This document shows, piece by piece, positions 7,567 to 16,223 of a stretch of DNA of 64,000 bases (positions are counted from its first letter, which is position 1; each line of letters starts with the position of its first letter). Source of the DNA: JAQBVV01 sp965249205 (GTDB lineage: Bacteria > Acidobacteriota > Vicinamibacteria > Vicinamibacterales > UBA2999). Location: NCBI GenBank assembly GCA_965249205.1, contig CBDFLL010000004.1, positions 930,001-994,000 of the forward strand, in the 5' to 3' direction. The notes below the pieces were generated by a model that ran no database searches, was not told where the DNA came from, and saw only the letters and a list, made by a program, of their open reading frames with translations. The position numbers and the translations under genes were made by a program.

Positions 7567-8916
7567 TCAGTTCACGCGCCGAATCCTCTTCATGTTAGTC
7601 GGCGGGCTGGGTTCAAAACGACACCGGCCGATCTGGTATGAACGATCGACCTCCTCCCAACCGTCCGGACGCGGGCTGTTGACGCAAACGAGTTCTTCAC
7701 TCCCGATCGGGGCTCCGGAGACGTCCCTCATCTCCCATGTGTTGTTAAAGAATCCGGAACAACCCCCGTTCCCACTGCTATGCATCTTGATAAGAACCCA
7801 CGCCCCCGGCGGAACGTCCCCCGCACAAACGCGTATAGAGCCTGTCGAACGGGGAGCTGCGGAGCGCCCGTCTGGCGAACTGCCTCGCCCCGTTCGAGCA
7901 CCTTCTGGATAGCCCCTCCGAACGTGTGCCGGCGTCTGCTCCATCGCTACATAGATGGTGCCCCGGTAAGTGGGTCTGCTACTTTGACGGTATGCCAGAA
8001 CGTCATACTGGCCTTCTCGCCGTAGCTCAAACCCGAAGAATTCGTGAGGTGTCAACGATCGGATTTCGGATTGAGATGGACCGCTAGCCTGAATCATAAT
8101 GGTCTCGTCAGCCGGCACCACCGCAAAGGACGAATAATCCCAGCTGTACAGCCTGACTCGGAGACGATCGGGATCGGCAGGGAGTTTATCGACCACCTCT
8201 TGCGAGATTTCATAGCGCTCGGAAAATCGGTCGATCAAACCAGCAATGAGGTCAGTGTCGTCGCAGTTCTCCCTTAGGCTCCGGACAACGTAGATTATCG
8301 GATTACCGAGAACATCGTCGACGTCTGCGCCTGCCCTTAATAGTGGTCGCGCCGCTCTGTCCGCCTTACAGGACTCGGCTGCATAGCTGAGGGCCGTCGT
8401 CTCTCCTGACGGGATCTTGGCGTCCAGATCGAAGCCAGGCGTGGCAACAATAGCCTCCAACGCTTCAAAGTGATCATATGCTATGGCGGCAATGATCGGT
8501 GGGGCTGAGCCTGCCGCGAAGCGACTCGGGTCCGCCCCAGCTTCGAGTAGGGCTTGGACTATGGCGGTTGTGCTCGATTCGTCACGCTCCACACCATCAT
8601 CGTAGATGTTAGGCATCAACGCCCACTGCAGCTGAAACACCCCGTTATACCCCTCGTGCGGCGACACTCCCTCGGCCAAAAGGCTTCGGACAAGTTCCAC
8701 ATAGCCACGATTCGCGCCAATAGAGAGGAACGCAAGGTCATCGCTCTGACGAGCGTTCCTCAGAGTGGCCGCTGCGGGCACGGCGCGACCGGGAAAGTCC
8801 GGCAACAGTCTTTCCCACACAGAGTCCTGCGCCCACAGGTTCTGCACACCTATCAAGCACAAGACAGAAAACGAAACAGAGACGACGCCGGCGCGACCGA
8901 GGAGCATATTTACCAT
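7567..8916 (-). CDS. Secreted ankyrin-repeat protein
   Basis: The 449-aa protein starts with a signal peptide (GVVSVSFSVLCLIGVQNLWAQ), followed from about residue 60 by four or so ankyrin-type repeats: YVELVRSLLAEGVSPHE, TAIVQALLEAGADPSRF, HFEALEAIVATPGFDLDA and ALSYAAESC ... LLRAGADVDDV. The C-terminal 180 residues are a separate region with several Cys (IRVCAGDVPPGAW, GNGGCSGFF, LVCVN, RCRFEP) that may be disulfide bonded in the periplasm. Both neighbours point away, so it is a single-gene unit. It lies between the polymerase and chromosomal genes, so whether it belongs to the Cas1 element is undecided. Protein binding is inferred from the ankyrin fold. Confidence 0.75.
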   Translation of the reverse strand: MVNMLLGRAGVVSVSFSVLCLIGVQNLWAQDSVWERLLPDFPGRAVPAAATLRNARQSDDLAFLSIGANRGYVELVRSLLAEGVSPHEGYNGVFQLQWALMPNIYDDGVERDESSTTAIVQALLEAGADPSRFAAGSAPPIIAAIAYDHFEALEAIVATPGFDLDAKIPSGETTALSYAAESCKADRAARPLLRAGADVDDVLGNPIIYVVRSLRENCDDTDLIAGLIDRFSERYEISQEVVDKLPADPDRLRVRLYSWDYSSFAVVPADETIMIQASGPSQSEIRSLTPHEFFGFELRREGQYDVLAYRQSSRPTYRGTIYVAMEQTPAHVRRGYPEGARTGRGSSPDGRSAAPRSTGSIRVCAGDVPPGAWVLIKMHSSGNGGCSGFFNNTWEMRDVSGAPIGSEELVCVNSPRPDGWEEVDRSYQIGRCRFEPSPPTNMKRIRRVN

Positions 8917-9418
8917 TGAAAGGTCCCCTCTCTTACGACCAACTCATCCTTTGTCTCCGATTTACGCTTCCCCGACACACAAGGATACGACCCGGAATTT
9001 CCATTTCGGCGGTCCCGGATCGACGCTGGTTATACACCCAAAGTCGTTGTGTGTGGGCGGAATATCTTCGTGGCCGACCTGCGCCTATAAGTAAACGGGG
9101 GTGAATCCATGTCTTGCCGAATTCCCACGCGCGAACACCGTGCAAATCGACGCACAGCTGTCTCGGGCAGAATTTCGTCGCACGGGGATTGGCGCACACG
9201 AGCTACGCCAAGAGAGCGAGCCCACGAGAACGCGCGAAATGTGAGTGCGGGGCGCGCAAGAGGGCAGTTTCAGATCGCCCTATTACCTATCCCCCTGCCC
9301 GTTTGACTCGCCGGACCACTGATCCTAGACTTGGCCTCTTCGACCGCTGTTCCGGGTCGCCGGGTTCAACTCGTCGTCGTTGGTGTAGATCGGCGATGAC
9401 ACACGTGGGAGGTAGAGC
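8917..9418. other. Intergenic region without a recognised gene
   Basis: About 500 bases lie between the divergent ankyrin gene and the DUF3500 gene. Short frames here are rich in Arg/Thr/Ser and look like non-coding GC-rich translation. TATAACCAGCG on the minus strand near 9030 also occurs upstream of the minus-strand cytochrome gene at 14342, so it may be a promoter element; this is weak. No inverted repeat matching the region left of cas1 was found. Confidence 0.4.
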
Positions 9419-10519
9419 ATGAGATTGTCGAAACTCGTCGCGCTGGTGTGCGGTACGGCTGTCGCTGCGACGGTTGCTCTGTGGCCCGCCGACGCCGCCG
9501 CGCAGGCTGGATCGGCCGCCGCGATGCGCGAAGCGGCAAACACGTTCCTTGCGGCGCTGACACCAGTGCAGAGAGCCGAAACCGTGATGTATTTCGATCA
9601 CGGCGAGCGATTCAACTGGAACGAGTCGCCGGGGCCGCGTCTGGGCGTGGTGTTCAGGGATCTGAACGAGTCGCAGCGACCGTTGGCGATGGACCTGCTG
9701 AAGGCGAGCACGGGCGAAGCGGGTTATCAGAAGATTCTGGCGAGTATCGCCCGCGAACCGGTCCTTGCCGCAACGCAGAGCACGCCCGAAGGGGCGGCGC
9801 TTCGTCAAACGGACCTCTTCTATGTCGCCGTGTTCGACACGCCGTCGGCAACTGAGCCCTGGGGATGGCGATTCGAAGGCCATCACATCTCGGCGAACTT
9901 CACGGTCTACGGTGAGACGATCTCGAACACGCCGCTCTTCATCGGCGCGCAGCCGAACGACCTGGCCGCCGAGATGACCGACGCCGCCCGGCAGGCCGCG
10001 GACCAGATCCCGTCCGAGCTGGGCGGGCGCATGCTCCCTGGTGAGGAGGACAAGGCCCGGGCAATCATGCAGTCCCTGGACGCCGCTCAGCGCGACATTG
10101 GCGTTCTTAGCCAGACCGAACCATATGGCAACGGCCGCTCCGGCGGTCGGGAAGCTGACATGCTCACCGGCATCAACAACATGCAGACCACTCCACTGGA
10201 TCCGCCTGGACTCCTCGCCGCGCAGATGACCGCCGAGCAGAAGACGATGCTGGTCGCTCTCGTCGAAGAGTATCTGACGCGCATGCCAGAGGACGTCGCA
10301 GCGGATCGACGCAGTCGACTACTCGAAGGCTCTGCCCTTGACGCCATCGCATTCCGGTGGCACGGCAGCATCGAGAGCGGGGAGGCGCACAACTACACAA
10401 TCCAGGGACCGACGTTCATCATCGAATACGCCCAGTCGCGGGGTGACAGTGTCGGTCACATCCACACGACCTGGCGCGAGTTCGAGGGCGACTTCGGCCT
10501 GAACCTCGGCACGCAGTAG
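9419..10519 (+). CDS. Secreted DUF3500-family protein
   Basis: The 366-aa protein begins with an Ala-rich signal peptide ending near WPADAAAQA. The mature part has the features of the DUF3500 family: a helical start (FLAALTPVQRAETVMYFDHGERFNWN), the PWGWRFEGHHISANFTV signature, TPLFIGAQPN, and the C-terminal FRWHGSIESGEAHNYTIQGPTFIIEYAQ with GHIHTTWREFEGDFG. The conserved His residues suggest metal binding, but the biochemical role of the family is not established. It is followed by a GC-rich hairpin and the sigma-factor gene. Start chosen at the ATG preceding the signal peptide; a GGGAGG motif lies just upstream. Confidence 0.85.
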   Translation: MRLSKLVALVCGTAVAATVALWPADAAAQAGSAAAMREAANTFLAALTPVQRAETVMYFDHGERFNWNESPGPRLGVVFRDLNESQRPLAMDLLKASTGEAGYQKILASIAREPVLAATQSTPEGAALRQTDLFYVAVFDTPSATEPWGWRFEGHHISANFTVYGETISNTPLFIGAQPNDLAAEMTDAARQAADQIPSELGGRMLPGEEDKARAIMQSLDAAQRDIGVLSQTEPYGNGRSGGREADMLTGINNMQTTPLDPPGLLAAQMTAEQKTMLVALVEEYLTRMPEDVAADRRSRLLEGSALDAIAFRWHGSIESGEAHNYTIQGPTFIIEYAQSRGDSVGHIHTTWREFEGDFGLNLGTQ

Positions 10520-10526
10520 TTGATAC

Positions 10527-10553
10527 GGGGCCCGGTGGACGCCATCGGGCCCC
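10527..10553 (+). terminator. GC-rich stem-loop after the DUF3500 gene
   Basis: GGGGCCCG at 10527-10534 pairs perfectly with CGGGCCCC at 10546-10553 around an 11-base loop, beginning 8 bases after the stop codon. There is no T-tract, so this may be a partial terminator or processing signal. It occupies the sequence where an earlier GTG start of the sigma factor would lie, which favours the later ATG at 10592. Confidence 0.45.
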
Positions 10554-10591
10554 CTCACGTGACCCGCCCCCGCAGCCCCGCTCCGGGCGAA

Positions 10592-11890
10592 ATGGAGCAG
10601 CTGTTCCGGCATGACGCCGGCCGGTTGACGTCCGTCCTGACTCGGATCCTCGGTCCGCAGAACCTCCAGCTCGCCGAAGACGTCGTCCAGGAGGCCTTCG
10701 TCCTGGCGATGCGCACGTGGCCTGACGACGGCATACCGGACAACCCGTCGGCCTGGCTGCTGACCACTGCGCGCAACCGCGCCATCGACGCGATTCGCCG
10801 CGAACGGACGCGGCGGACATTTGCCGACGATCTTGCCGTGTACCTCGACAGTGACTGGACCCTGGCGCTCACCGTCGATGAGCAATTCGGCGAGAACTGG
10901 ATCCGCGACGATCAGCTTCGGATGATCTTCATGTGCTGTCATCCGACGCTGACAGTCGAAAACCGGGTGACGCTAATTCTCAAGACGCTCTGCGGCTTCA
11001 GCGTGCCGGCCATCGCGCGAGCGCTCCTGACCACCGAATCCACGATCAATAAGCGCCTGTATCGGACACGCCGTGCGTTGCGGGGTGTGCGTTTCGAACT
11101 GCCATCTGACGCCGAGCTGCCAGACGCGCTTGAGACGGTCCATACGGCGCTCTACCTGCTCTTCAACGAAGGCCATCTCTCGGCGACTGAGAAGCCGATC
11201 CTCCGCGAGCTGTGCCGGGATGCGATGTTGTTGACCCAGCTACTGGTCGATGAGTCGTCGGTATCGAACAGCCAGACCGTGGCGCTGCTGGCACTGATGT
11301 GCTTCAACGCTGCTCGGCTCGAGTCGAGATTAGACGAAGACGGACATCTCGTCCCGCTCGATCAACAGGATCGCTCGCGATGGGACAGCGCGCTCGTCCA
11401 ACGCGGGTACACATACCTCAGGCGATCGTCCCAGATGGAATCAGTGGCCGCGACCCGGTATCACCTGGAGGCGGCCATCGCGTCGCTACATTGCTCGGCC
11501 ACGACGTTCCACGAAACGGACTGGGTGTCGATCTGCCGTCTCTACGACAGGCTCCTGGAGGTTGCGCCCTCGCCCGTCGTCGAACTGAACCGGGCCGTCG
11601 CTTTGTCGTACCGGGACGGACCATCCTCCGCAATCCCGATCGTCGAAGCCATTCGAACGGCTGGACGCCTACCCAACAGCTACTCCTCGGCCGCCGTCCT
11701 CGCCCATCTGTACGCCAGGGCCGGCAAGCACGAGACAGCGAGGCACTTTCTCGACGAGGCGCTGGGCGGCGCCCAGACGCTGCACGAGCGCCAACTGATT
11801 GCGCAGCAGATCGAGCGCGTGTACGCCGCAGAAGCCGAGCCCCCAACCGCCTCCGGTGCCGACAGCGGGACCCGGCCTACACCGCGCTAG
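10592..11890 (+). CDS. ECF-family RNA polymerase sigma factor (ECF42-like, C-terminal extension)
   Basis: Region 2 is visible from the start (LAEDVVQEAFVLAMRTWPDDGIPDNPSAWLLTTARNRAIDAIRRER), region 4 follows (TLILKTLCGFSVPAIARALLTTESTINKRLYRTRRALR), and then comes a long C-terminal helical domain of about 230 residues with TPR-like character (VVELNRAVALSYRDGPSSAIPIVEAI). This long extension and DGIPDNPxAWL are characteristic of ECF42-type factors, which lack a classical anti-sigma factor and are typically encoded next to DGPF/YCII-domain proteins. Such a gene sits convergently downstream at 11892-12251. The ATG start gives 432 aa; a GTG at 10535 is a longer alternative but falls inside a hairpin. 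Confidence 0.88.
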   Translation: MEQLFRHDAGRLTSVLTRILGPQNLQLAEDVVQEAFVLAMRTWPDDGIPDNPSAWLLTTARNRAIDAIRRERTRRTFADDLAVYLDSDWTLALTVDEQFGENWIRDDQLRMIFMCCHPTLTVENRVTLILKTLCGFSVPAIARALLTTESTINKRLYRTRRALRGVRFELPSDAELPDALETVHTALYLLFNEGHLSATEKPILRELCRDAMLLTQLLVDESSVSNSQTVALLALMCFNAARLESRLDEDGHLVPLDQQDRSRWDSALVQRGYTYLRRSSQMESVAATRYHLEAAIASLHCSATTFHETDWVSICRLYDRLLEVAPSPVVELNRAVALSYRDGPSSAIPIVEAIRTAGRLPNSYSSAAVLAHLYARAGKHETARHFLDEALGGAQTLHERQLIAQQIERVYAAEAEPPTASGADSGTRPTPR

Positions 11891-11891
11891 A

Positions 11892-12251
11892 CTAGCCTGG
11901 CTGGTGCACGGGACGCACGTGCACCCGCCCTGTCGGATTGTTGTTCAGGAACGGCGAGCCTTTGGCCAGCTCCGTCGCCTGCTCGAGTGAGTCCGCGGCA
12001 ATCACTGAAAAGCCACCGACCAGTTCCTTCACCTCCGACATCGTTGTGTCGGTCTGGATGTCGTTGCCTTTCGTCGTCAGCAGGGCACCGCCCGGGGCGA
12101 GCGCCGCACCGGGATTCCGCAGGTTGCCGGACGCTTCGAGTCGCTTGAACCAGTCGCCCCAGCTCTGCATGACCGCCTGGACCTCCTCGGGTTTCGCCGT
12201 CTCCATCCATTTGGAGTCGCCGCCTTCGTACAAGAGCAAGAAGTCCGCCAT
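11892..12251 (-). CDS. YCII/DGPF-domain protein
   Basis: The 119-aa product matches the YCII-related (DGPF) fold: MADFLLLYEGG at the start, EVQAVMQSWGDWFKRLEASGNL in the middle, and GGFSVIAADSLEQATELAKGSPFL near the end. These small alpha-beta barrel proteins have no proven catalytic role but are genetically linked with ECF42 sigma factors, and this one is convergent with such a factor one base away. A good ribosome binding site (GAGGAGA on the minus strand) precedes the ATG at 12251. It is probably a target or partner of the sigma factor, by family association. Confidence 0.85.
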   Translation of the reverse strand: MADFLLLYEGGDSKWMETAKPEEVQAVMQSWGDWFKRLEASGNLRNPGAALAPGGALLTTKGNDIQTDTTMSEVKELVGGFSVIAADSLEQATELAKGSPFLNNNPTGRVHVRPVHQPG

Positions 12252-12563
12252 GGTGATGTCTCCTCAAAAGAACCCGACCGGTGTATTCCGTCGTTCTACC
12301 CCTGTGACGAACGACGCGGCCCGGATAGGACACGCGCAGGCCCACACAGGGGCCCGACGGCCTGCGCCAAGCCTTCGGCGCCGGCCTGCGAGCTGAGTCG
12401 GGCACAGCCGAGCCCAGTCGGGCTCAGTCAGGCCCAGGGGGACTCCAGGGGGGCTGCTGCGACGAAAGATCGTGCATCCGGGGACCGTCGGGTGTATATA
12501 GAGCTGTTACAAGAATTTTCACGGCGACTCGATTGGCGATGTTGCCCGATCTAGGAGAAGGCC

Positions 12564-13694
12564 ATGTCACGTCTTCGCTTCGGTTTTTTGTGTGTTGCCT
12601 GCGCCGCGTTTCTGGCGTCGGCGGTGGTCAGGGGGCCGATCCAGGCCCAGGAGCTGGAGCACGAGCCGCCTGCCACATACGATCAGGAAGAAGTGGGGCC
12701 GCTGTGGGCCTGGGCCCAGCGGGCGCCGGCCGAGCCTGGCGACACGTACAATCCGCAGAACCCGGTCCGCGGGTCTGAGGGAATGCGCCCGAACGACGAC
12801 GAGGCAGAAGTCACCAAGGTCTGGACCGTGACAGGGAGCGACCAGCAGTTCACTCGGCTGGATTTCCGCAGCCATACCAGTTATCCAGAATGGTTTCCCA
12901 ATGACTACCCACAGCCGATGCCGAGAGTCAACATGGTCGGGTCCGAAAACCTCGGCAACACTGCTCGGGCGTGCTCGCTGTGCCACCTCGCCAACGGGAA
13001 GGGCCGCCCTGAGAACGCGCCGCCTGGTGGGCAGCCGGCCGCCTACACCATCCAGCAGCTCAACGACATGCGCAATGACTTGCGCAATACCTCCGACCCG
13101 AGAAAGAGCAACCCTCACACGATGGTTCGGCTCGCCAAGGGGATGAGCGAGCAGGAGATGCAGGAGATCGCGGAGTGGTACGAGGCCACCCCCTGGACGC
13201 CGTGGATTCGCGTGATCGAGACCGATATGGCGCCCGCGATGCATCTCGAAGTGGGCAACATGTTCATCACGGTGGGCGTCGAGCCGGAACTACCGCTCAA
13301 CGGCATCATCATCGAAACCCCCGAGAACGAACTCGAGTCGAACTACCTGCGTAGCCCACGGTCGGGCTGGAATGCCTACGTTCCCGTGGGGAGTCTCGCC
13401 GCGGGCGAGGAACTCGTGACCACCGGGGGAGGCAAGACCGTCGCGTGCAACATCTGCCACGGTGCGGATCTGATGGGCGTGGGCATCATGCCGGGCATCG
13501 CCGGCCGTTCGCCGAGCTACATGATGCGCCAGCTGTGGGACATGAGGCAGGGGACACGGAAAGGCCCGAACGTTGCGCTGATGATGCCGATCATCGAGAA
13601 CCTGACCGTCGAGGACATGACGAACGTCGTGGCGTATCTGGCCTCGGTGATGCCGCTACCGGGGCCGGTGGCACCGCCAACGCCTCGACCCTAG
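12564..13694 (+). CDS. Secreted dihaem cytochrome c
   Basis: The 376-aa protein has a signal peptide ending near GPIQAQ and two CxxCH haem sites, CSLCH at 137-141 and CNICH at 295-299. Each lies in a class I cytochrome-type domain with downstream Met residues that could be axial ligands (the region AYTIQQLNDMRNDLR in the first; MMRQLWDMRQG and ALMMPIIENLTVEDMTNVVAYLAS in the second). The two-domain layout resembles the diheme cytochromes of soluble periplasmic electron transfer chains. An AGGAGA ribosome binding site lies just before the ATG. It is a single-gene unit followed by a strong hairpin terminator. Its redox partner cannot be inferred. Confidence 0.85.
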   Translation: MSRLRFGFLCVACAAFLASAVVRGPIQAQELEHEPPATYDQEEVGPLWAWAQRAPAEPGDTYNPQNPVRGSEGMRPNDDEAEVTKVWTVTGSDQQFTRLDFRSHTSYPEWFPNDYPQPMPRVNMVGSENLGNTARACSLCHLANGKGRPENAPPGGQPAAYTIQQLNDMRNDLRNTSDPRKSNPHTMVRLAKGMSEQEMQEIAEWYEATPWTPWIRVIETDMAPAMHLEVGNMFITVGVEPELPLNGIIIETPENELESNYLRSPRSGWNAYVPVGSLAAGEELVTTGGGKTVACNICHGADLMGVGIMPGIAGRSPSYMMRQLWDMRQGTRKGPNVALMMPIIENLTVEDMTNVVAYLASVMPLPGPVAPPTPRP

Positions 13695-13721
13695 CCAGCG
13701 TACACGCTATTCGGAACGACA

Positions 13722-13758
13722 AAAGGCGCGTGGGGCACAGGCCTCACGCGCCTTTCTC
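13722..13758. terminator. Bidirectional hairpin terminator
   Basis: An 11-bp perfect stem, AAAGGCGCGTG at 13722-13732 with CACGCGCCTTT at 13745-13755, is followed by a T-rich run. It sits between the convergent ends of the dihaem cytochrome and the cytochrome c'-like gene, and the A-rich left edge makes it usable from both sides. Confidence 0.75.
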
Positions 13759-13784
13759 GTTTTAGGGTCAGGCCTGCCTGTGTC

Positions 13785-14342
13785 TTAGTTGGGTTCTGGA
13801 CAGCGAGCCTCGAAGCCCCCCGGCACTTGTCGGTACTGCTGGTGGCAGTGCAGACATGAGTCCGACACCGCACCCGCCGCATCAAGAATCGCATCCTGGC
13901 TCTGGGTTTGCGCAGCCTCGTAGGCGGACATGCCCGCATCACGGACTTCCTGCACCCATGTCAGCCACGCTTCATCCTGCACGGGCGCTGGCCTGCCGTT
14001 GCCGCACAAACGTGGAAGGGTCAGGAGGTTGGCGGATTCCACCAGCGCGAGTCCAGCGAGTTCGACGGCCTGCCATTGGCCGTACGCCGCCGTGAACGGA
14101 TTCGGTGAGGTCGACATTCTGCGGCTGGGCTCGAACGACGCTGGATCCTCCGACTGTGCTGTAAAAATCAGGTTCGACGCCGGATACAGAATCGAACGCA
14201 TCACCTGCAACATGTCGGCATGCACGCTCATCTGCTCAGGTATGTCGGGACCGGCTGGTGCCTGCGCCAACGCAAACGTAGAAAGTGCGAACGTCAGGCA
14301 TCCGACCACCAGTACTCGCAGAACGCCGCCATAACGGACCAT
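13785..14342 (-). CDS. Secreted cytochrome c'-like monohaem protein
   Basis: The 185-aa protein has a clear signal peptide (VLVVGCLTFALSTFALAQA) and a single haem motif CLHCH at about 163-167, close to the C-terminus, as in cytochrome c' and related four-helix proteins. The body is helical (MSVHADMLQVMRSILYPASNLIFTAQ ... SAYEAAQTQSQDAILDAAGAVSD). The ATG at 14342 is preceded by GGAGGT at good spacing; the frame continues further upstream but that part only shadows the permease gene. It is last in a minus-strand series following a metal ABC permease. Gas binding or electron transfer is inferred from the fold. Confidence 0.82.
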   Translation of the reverse strand: MVRYGGVLRVLVVGCLTFALSTFALAQAPAGPDIPEQMSVHADMLQVMRSILYPASNLIFTAQSEDPASFEPSRRMSTSPNPFTAAYGQWQAVELAGLALVESANLLTLPRLCGNGRPAPVQDEAWLTWVQEVRDAGMSAYEAAQTQSQDAILDAAGAVSDSCLHCHQQYRQVPGGFEARCPEPN

Positions 14343-14433
14343 TGGGACCTCCAAGTGTGTTGTGCGTTTGATCGAACGCACGCTGGTTATACGTCCGTCA
14401 CGCGAGCGAGTCAACGCGCGCCAACGAAACTCC

Positions 14434-15264
14434 TCACGCGACCGGGCGCCGGATGAGCGGGCGCACGACCGCCATGAGGGCAAGCACGAGTCCGAACGTG
14501 CACACGATCGTCGCCCCGGTTGGCAGGTCGAACAGCACAGAAAAGTACATGCCCAGCATCGACACAACGGTGCCCATGACCCACCCAATGGCCAGCCTGG
14601 GACCGACCCTCCCAGAGAACAGCATGCCACCCACCGATGGCACGATGAGATAGCAGAAGACCAGCAGTACGCCGGCGATCGCCACCGAACGCGTGACGAC
14701 AAGACCAAACGACGCGTAGAAAAGAAAATCCCACAGGCGCACGGGAACACCCCTGGCCGAGGCCGCCTCGGGGTCCAGAGAGATCTCGAGAAACCGCTGT
14801 CGGAAGACGTAGTGGAAGAGCCCGATCACGATGTAGATCGCGCCGGTCAGCCACACCTCTGGCCACTGCACGGACAGGATGTTGCCGACGAGCATGTCGC
14901 GAAGATGCTCGGCCTCCCCTGTCGCCTTGCTGAGCGTGATGATCACCGCCGCCGACGCGACCGCGTACGAAATGCCAATGATGGCTTCCTGTGGGATACG
15001 AGCCTTGTGTCCCTTGACCAGGGCGAACACAGCCGCGCCGATGAGCGTGAATGCCAGGCTCATCCAGTAGATCGCGGAGGACTGCTCGTCGTAGCCCTGC
15101 CAGACAGCGATCGCGGCGCCAAGTGCCGCGATCTGCGCAAGAGAGAGATCAACGAAGATGACCCCTCGTTCGACGACGTGCAAACCAAGATAAGCGTGAA
15201 TGCCCGCGATGATCAGACTGGCAGCAATCGCCGGAGCCAGAAACTGAAGAATCGCCCACTCCAC
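14434..15264 (-). CDS. Zinc/manganese ABC transporter permease (ZnuB-like)
   Basis: The 276-aa protein has about eight hydrophobic helices and the hallmarks of ABC-3 family permeases: the N-terminal FLAPAIAASLIIAGIHAYLGLHVVERGVIFVDLSLAQIAALG and a central region DPEAASARGVPVRLWDFLFY, where the cytoplasmic coupling helix contacts the ATPase. It belongs to the inner-membrane complex that imports divalent metal ions, working with the binding protein encoded 6 bases upstream. The expected ATPase gene is absent from the window, so the energising subunit must come from elsewhere or the complex is incomplete. No frameshift is visible. Confidence 0.87.
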   Translation of the reverse strand: MEWAILQFLAPAIAASLIIAGIHAYLGLHVVERGVIFVDLSLAQIAALGAAIAVWQGYDEQSSAIYWMSLAFTLIGAAVFALVKGHKARIPQEAIIGISYAVASAAVIITLSKATGEAEHLRDMLVGNILSVQWPEVWLTGAIYIVIGLFHYVFRQRFLEISLDPEAASARGVPVRLWDFLFYASFGLVVTRSVAIAGVLLVFCYLIVPSVGGMLFSGRVGPRLAIGWVMGTVVSMLGMYFSVLFDLPTGATIVCTFGLVLALMAVVRPLIRRPVA

Positions 15265-15270
15265 GCCGCC

Positions 15271-16206
15271 CTACCTTCCCGTGCTCTCCTGCAGGGCCTC
15301 GGCCAGCAGGTCGACGTTGTAGTCGAACAGCTCGATGTAGTCGGTCACCTCTTCTACGCCGCCCACAGACGGCGCCAGCACGAGTACCCTGCCTCCTGTC
15401 AGCTGATTGGCGATCGCTGCCGGCGTCCTGAGGCTGAAGTAGGGCTCGACAACGATGAGCGTGACACCGTCGCGCTTCATCTCTTGAATCAGCTGAAGGG
15501 TATGCAGTGGTGACGGCGGAATACCCGGCCTCGGCTCAACGTAGCCCATGACCTCCAAGCCAAAACGCTCCATGAAATTCGGCCATGAGCGGTGATAGGT
15601 CACGAGCTTCGTGCCCTCGTACGGCGCCATGACGGAGTCCCAGCGCTGCTCGGCAGCCGACAGCCGCCGATCGAAATCGTCGTAGCGCTCGGCGAACGAG
15701 GCGGCGTCCGATGGCGACAGTTCGCTCAGCTTGTCGCGCACGGCAGCGGCGATGACCCGGCCGTTGCCGGGATCAAGCCAGTAGTGAGGATTGCCGAGCG
15801 GATGCACGTCGCCCATCGCACGGGTAATCTGGCCGGTCGGAATCTCAAGAATCCGGACGTTCCGGGAGACGTCCAGATACCCGCTCGCGCTGGGCTGCAC
15901 TTTGGCGTTGCGGCTGCTCGTGATCAACGGGGGCAACCAGCCCAACTCGAGATCACGACCCACCGCGATGTAGAGGTCCGCCCGGTTGACCGCAAGGATG
16001 AAACTTGGCTTGGGGTCGACGAAATGGGGATCCTGATAGCCCCTCGCCAAGGCCGTCACGTTCACCCGATCGCCGCCGACTTCGCGCGCGATCGAGGCAA
16101 GATCCTCGGTCGACGTCACCACCCGTAACCTGCTCTGCGCGTGCGCTGTCGTACCGACGAGCAACGCAGCGACAACCGACGCCAACACCAATAGCTTGTT
16201 ACGCAT
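15271..16206 (-). CDS. Metal ABC transporter periplasmic binding protein (ZnuA/TroA-like)
   Basis: About 311 aa from the ATG at 16206, chosen because AAGAGG lies 5 bases upstream and the signal peptide (VLASVVAALLVGTTAHAQ) then begins at once; GTG/ATG codons at 16221-16224 are alternatives. The cluster A-I fold is evident: RVVTSTEDLASIAREVGGDRV at the start, then likely metal ligands His in QDPHFVD, His in GNPHYWLDP, His in VTYHRSWPNF and Glu in VVEPYFS. There is no long His-rich loop, so Mn or Zn are both possible. It sits between an outer-membrane protein gene and the permease with minimal spacing, forming an operon. Confidence 0.9.
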   Translation of the reverse strand: MRNKLLVLASVVAALLVGTTAHAQSRLRVVTSTEDLASIAREVGGDRVNVTALARGYQDPHFVDPKPSFILAVNRADLYIAVGRDLELGWLPPLITSSRNAKVQPSASGYLDVSRNVRILEIPTGQITRAMGDVHPLGNPHYWLDPGNGRVIAAAVRDKLSELSPSDAASFAERYDDFDRRLSAAEQRWDSVMAPYEGTKLVTYHRSWPNFMERFGLEVMGYVEPRPGIPPSPLHTLQLIQEMKRDGVTLIVVEPYFSLRTPAAIANQLTGGRVLVLAPSVGGVEEVTDYIELFDYNVDLLAEALQESTGR

Positions 16207-16223
16207 GACCTCTTTCCTCATCA

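Noticed and set aside
12400..12450. A tandem repeat or regulatory array
   Set aside because: The GCCCAGTCGGGC-like words are short, imperfect and limited to about 40 bases; no regular period.
14343..14750. N-terminal extension of the cytochrome c'-like gene
   Set aside because: The added residues are an antisense-like shadow of the permease; the ATG at 14342 has a strong GGAGGT and starts a signal peptide.
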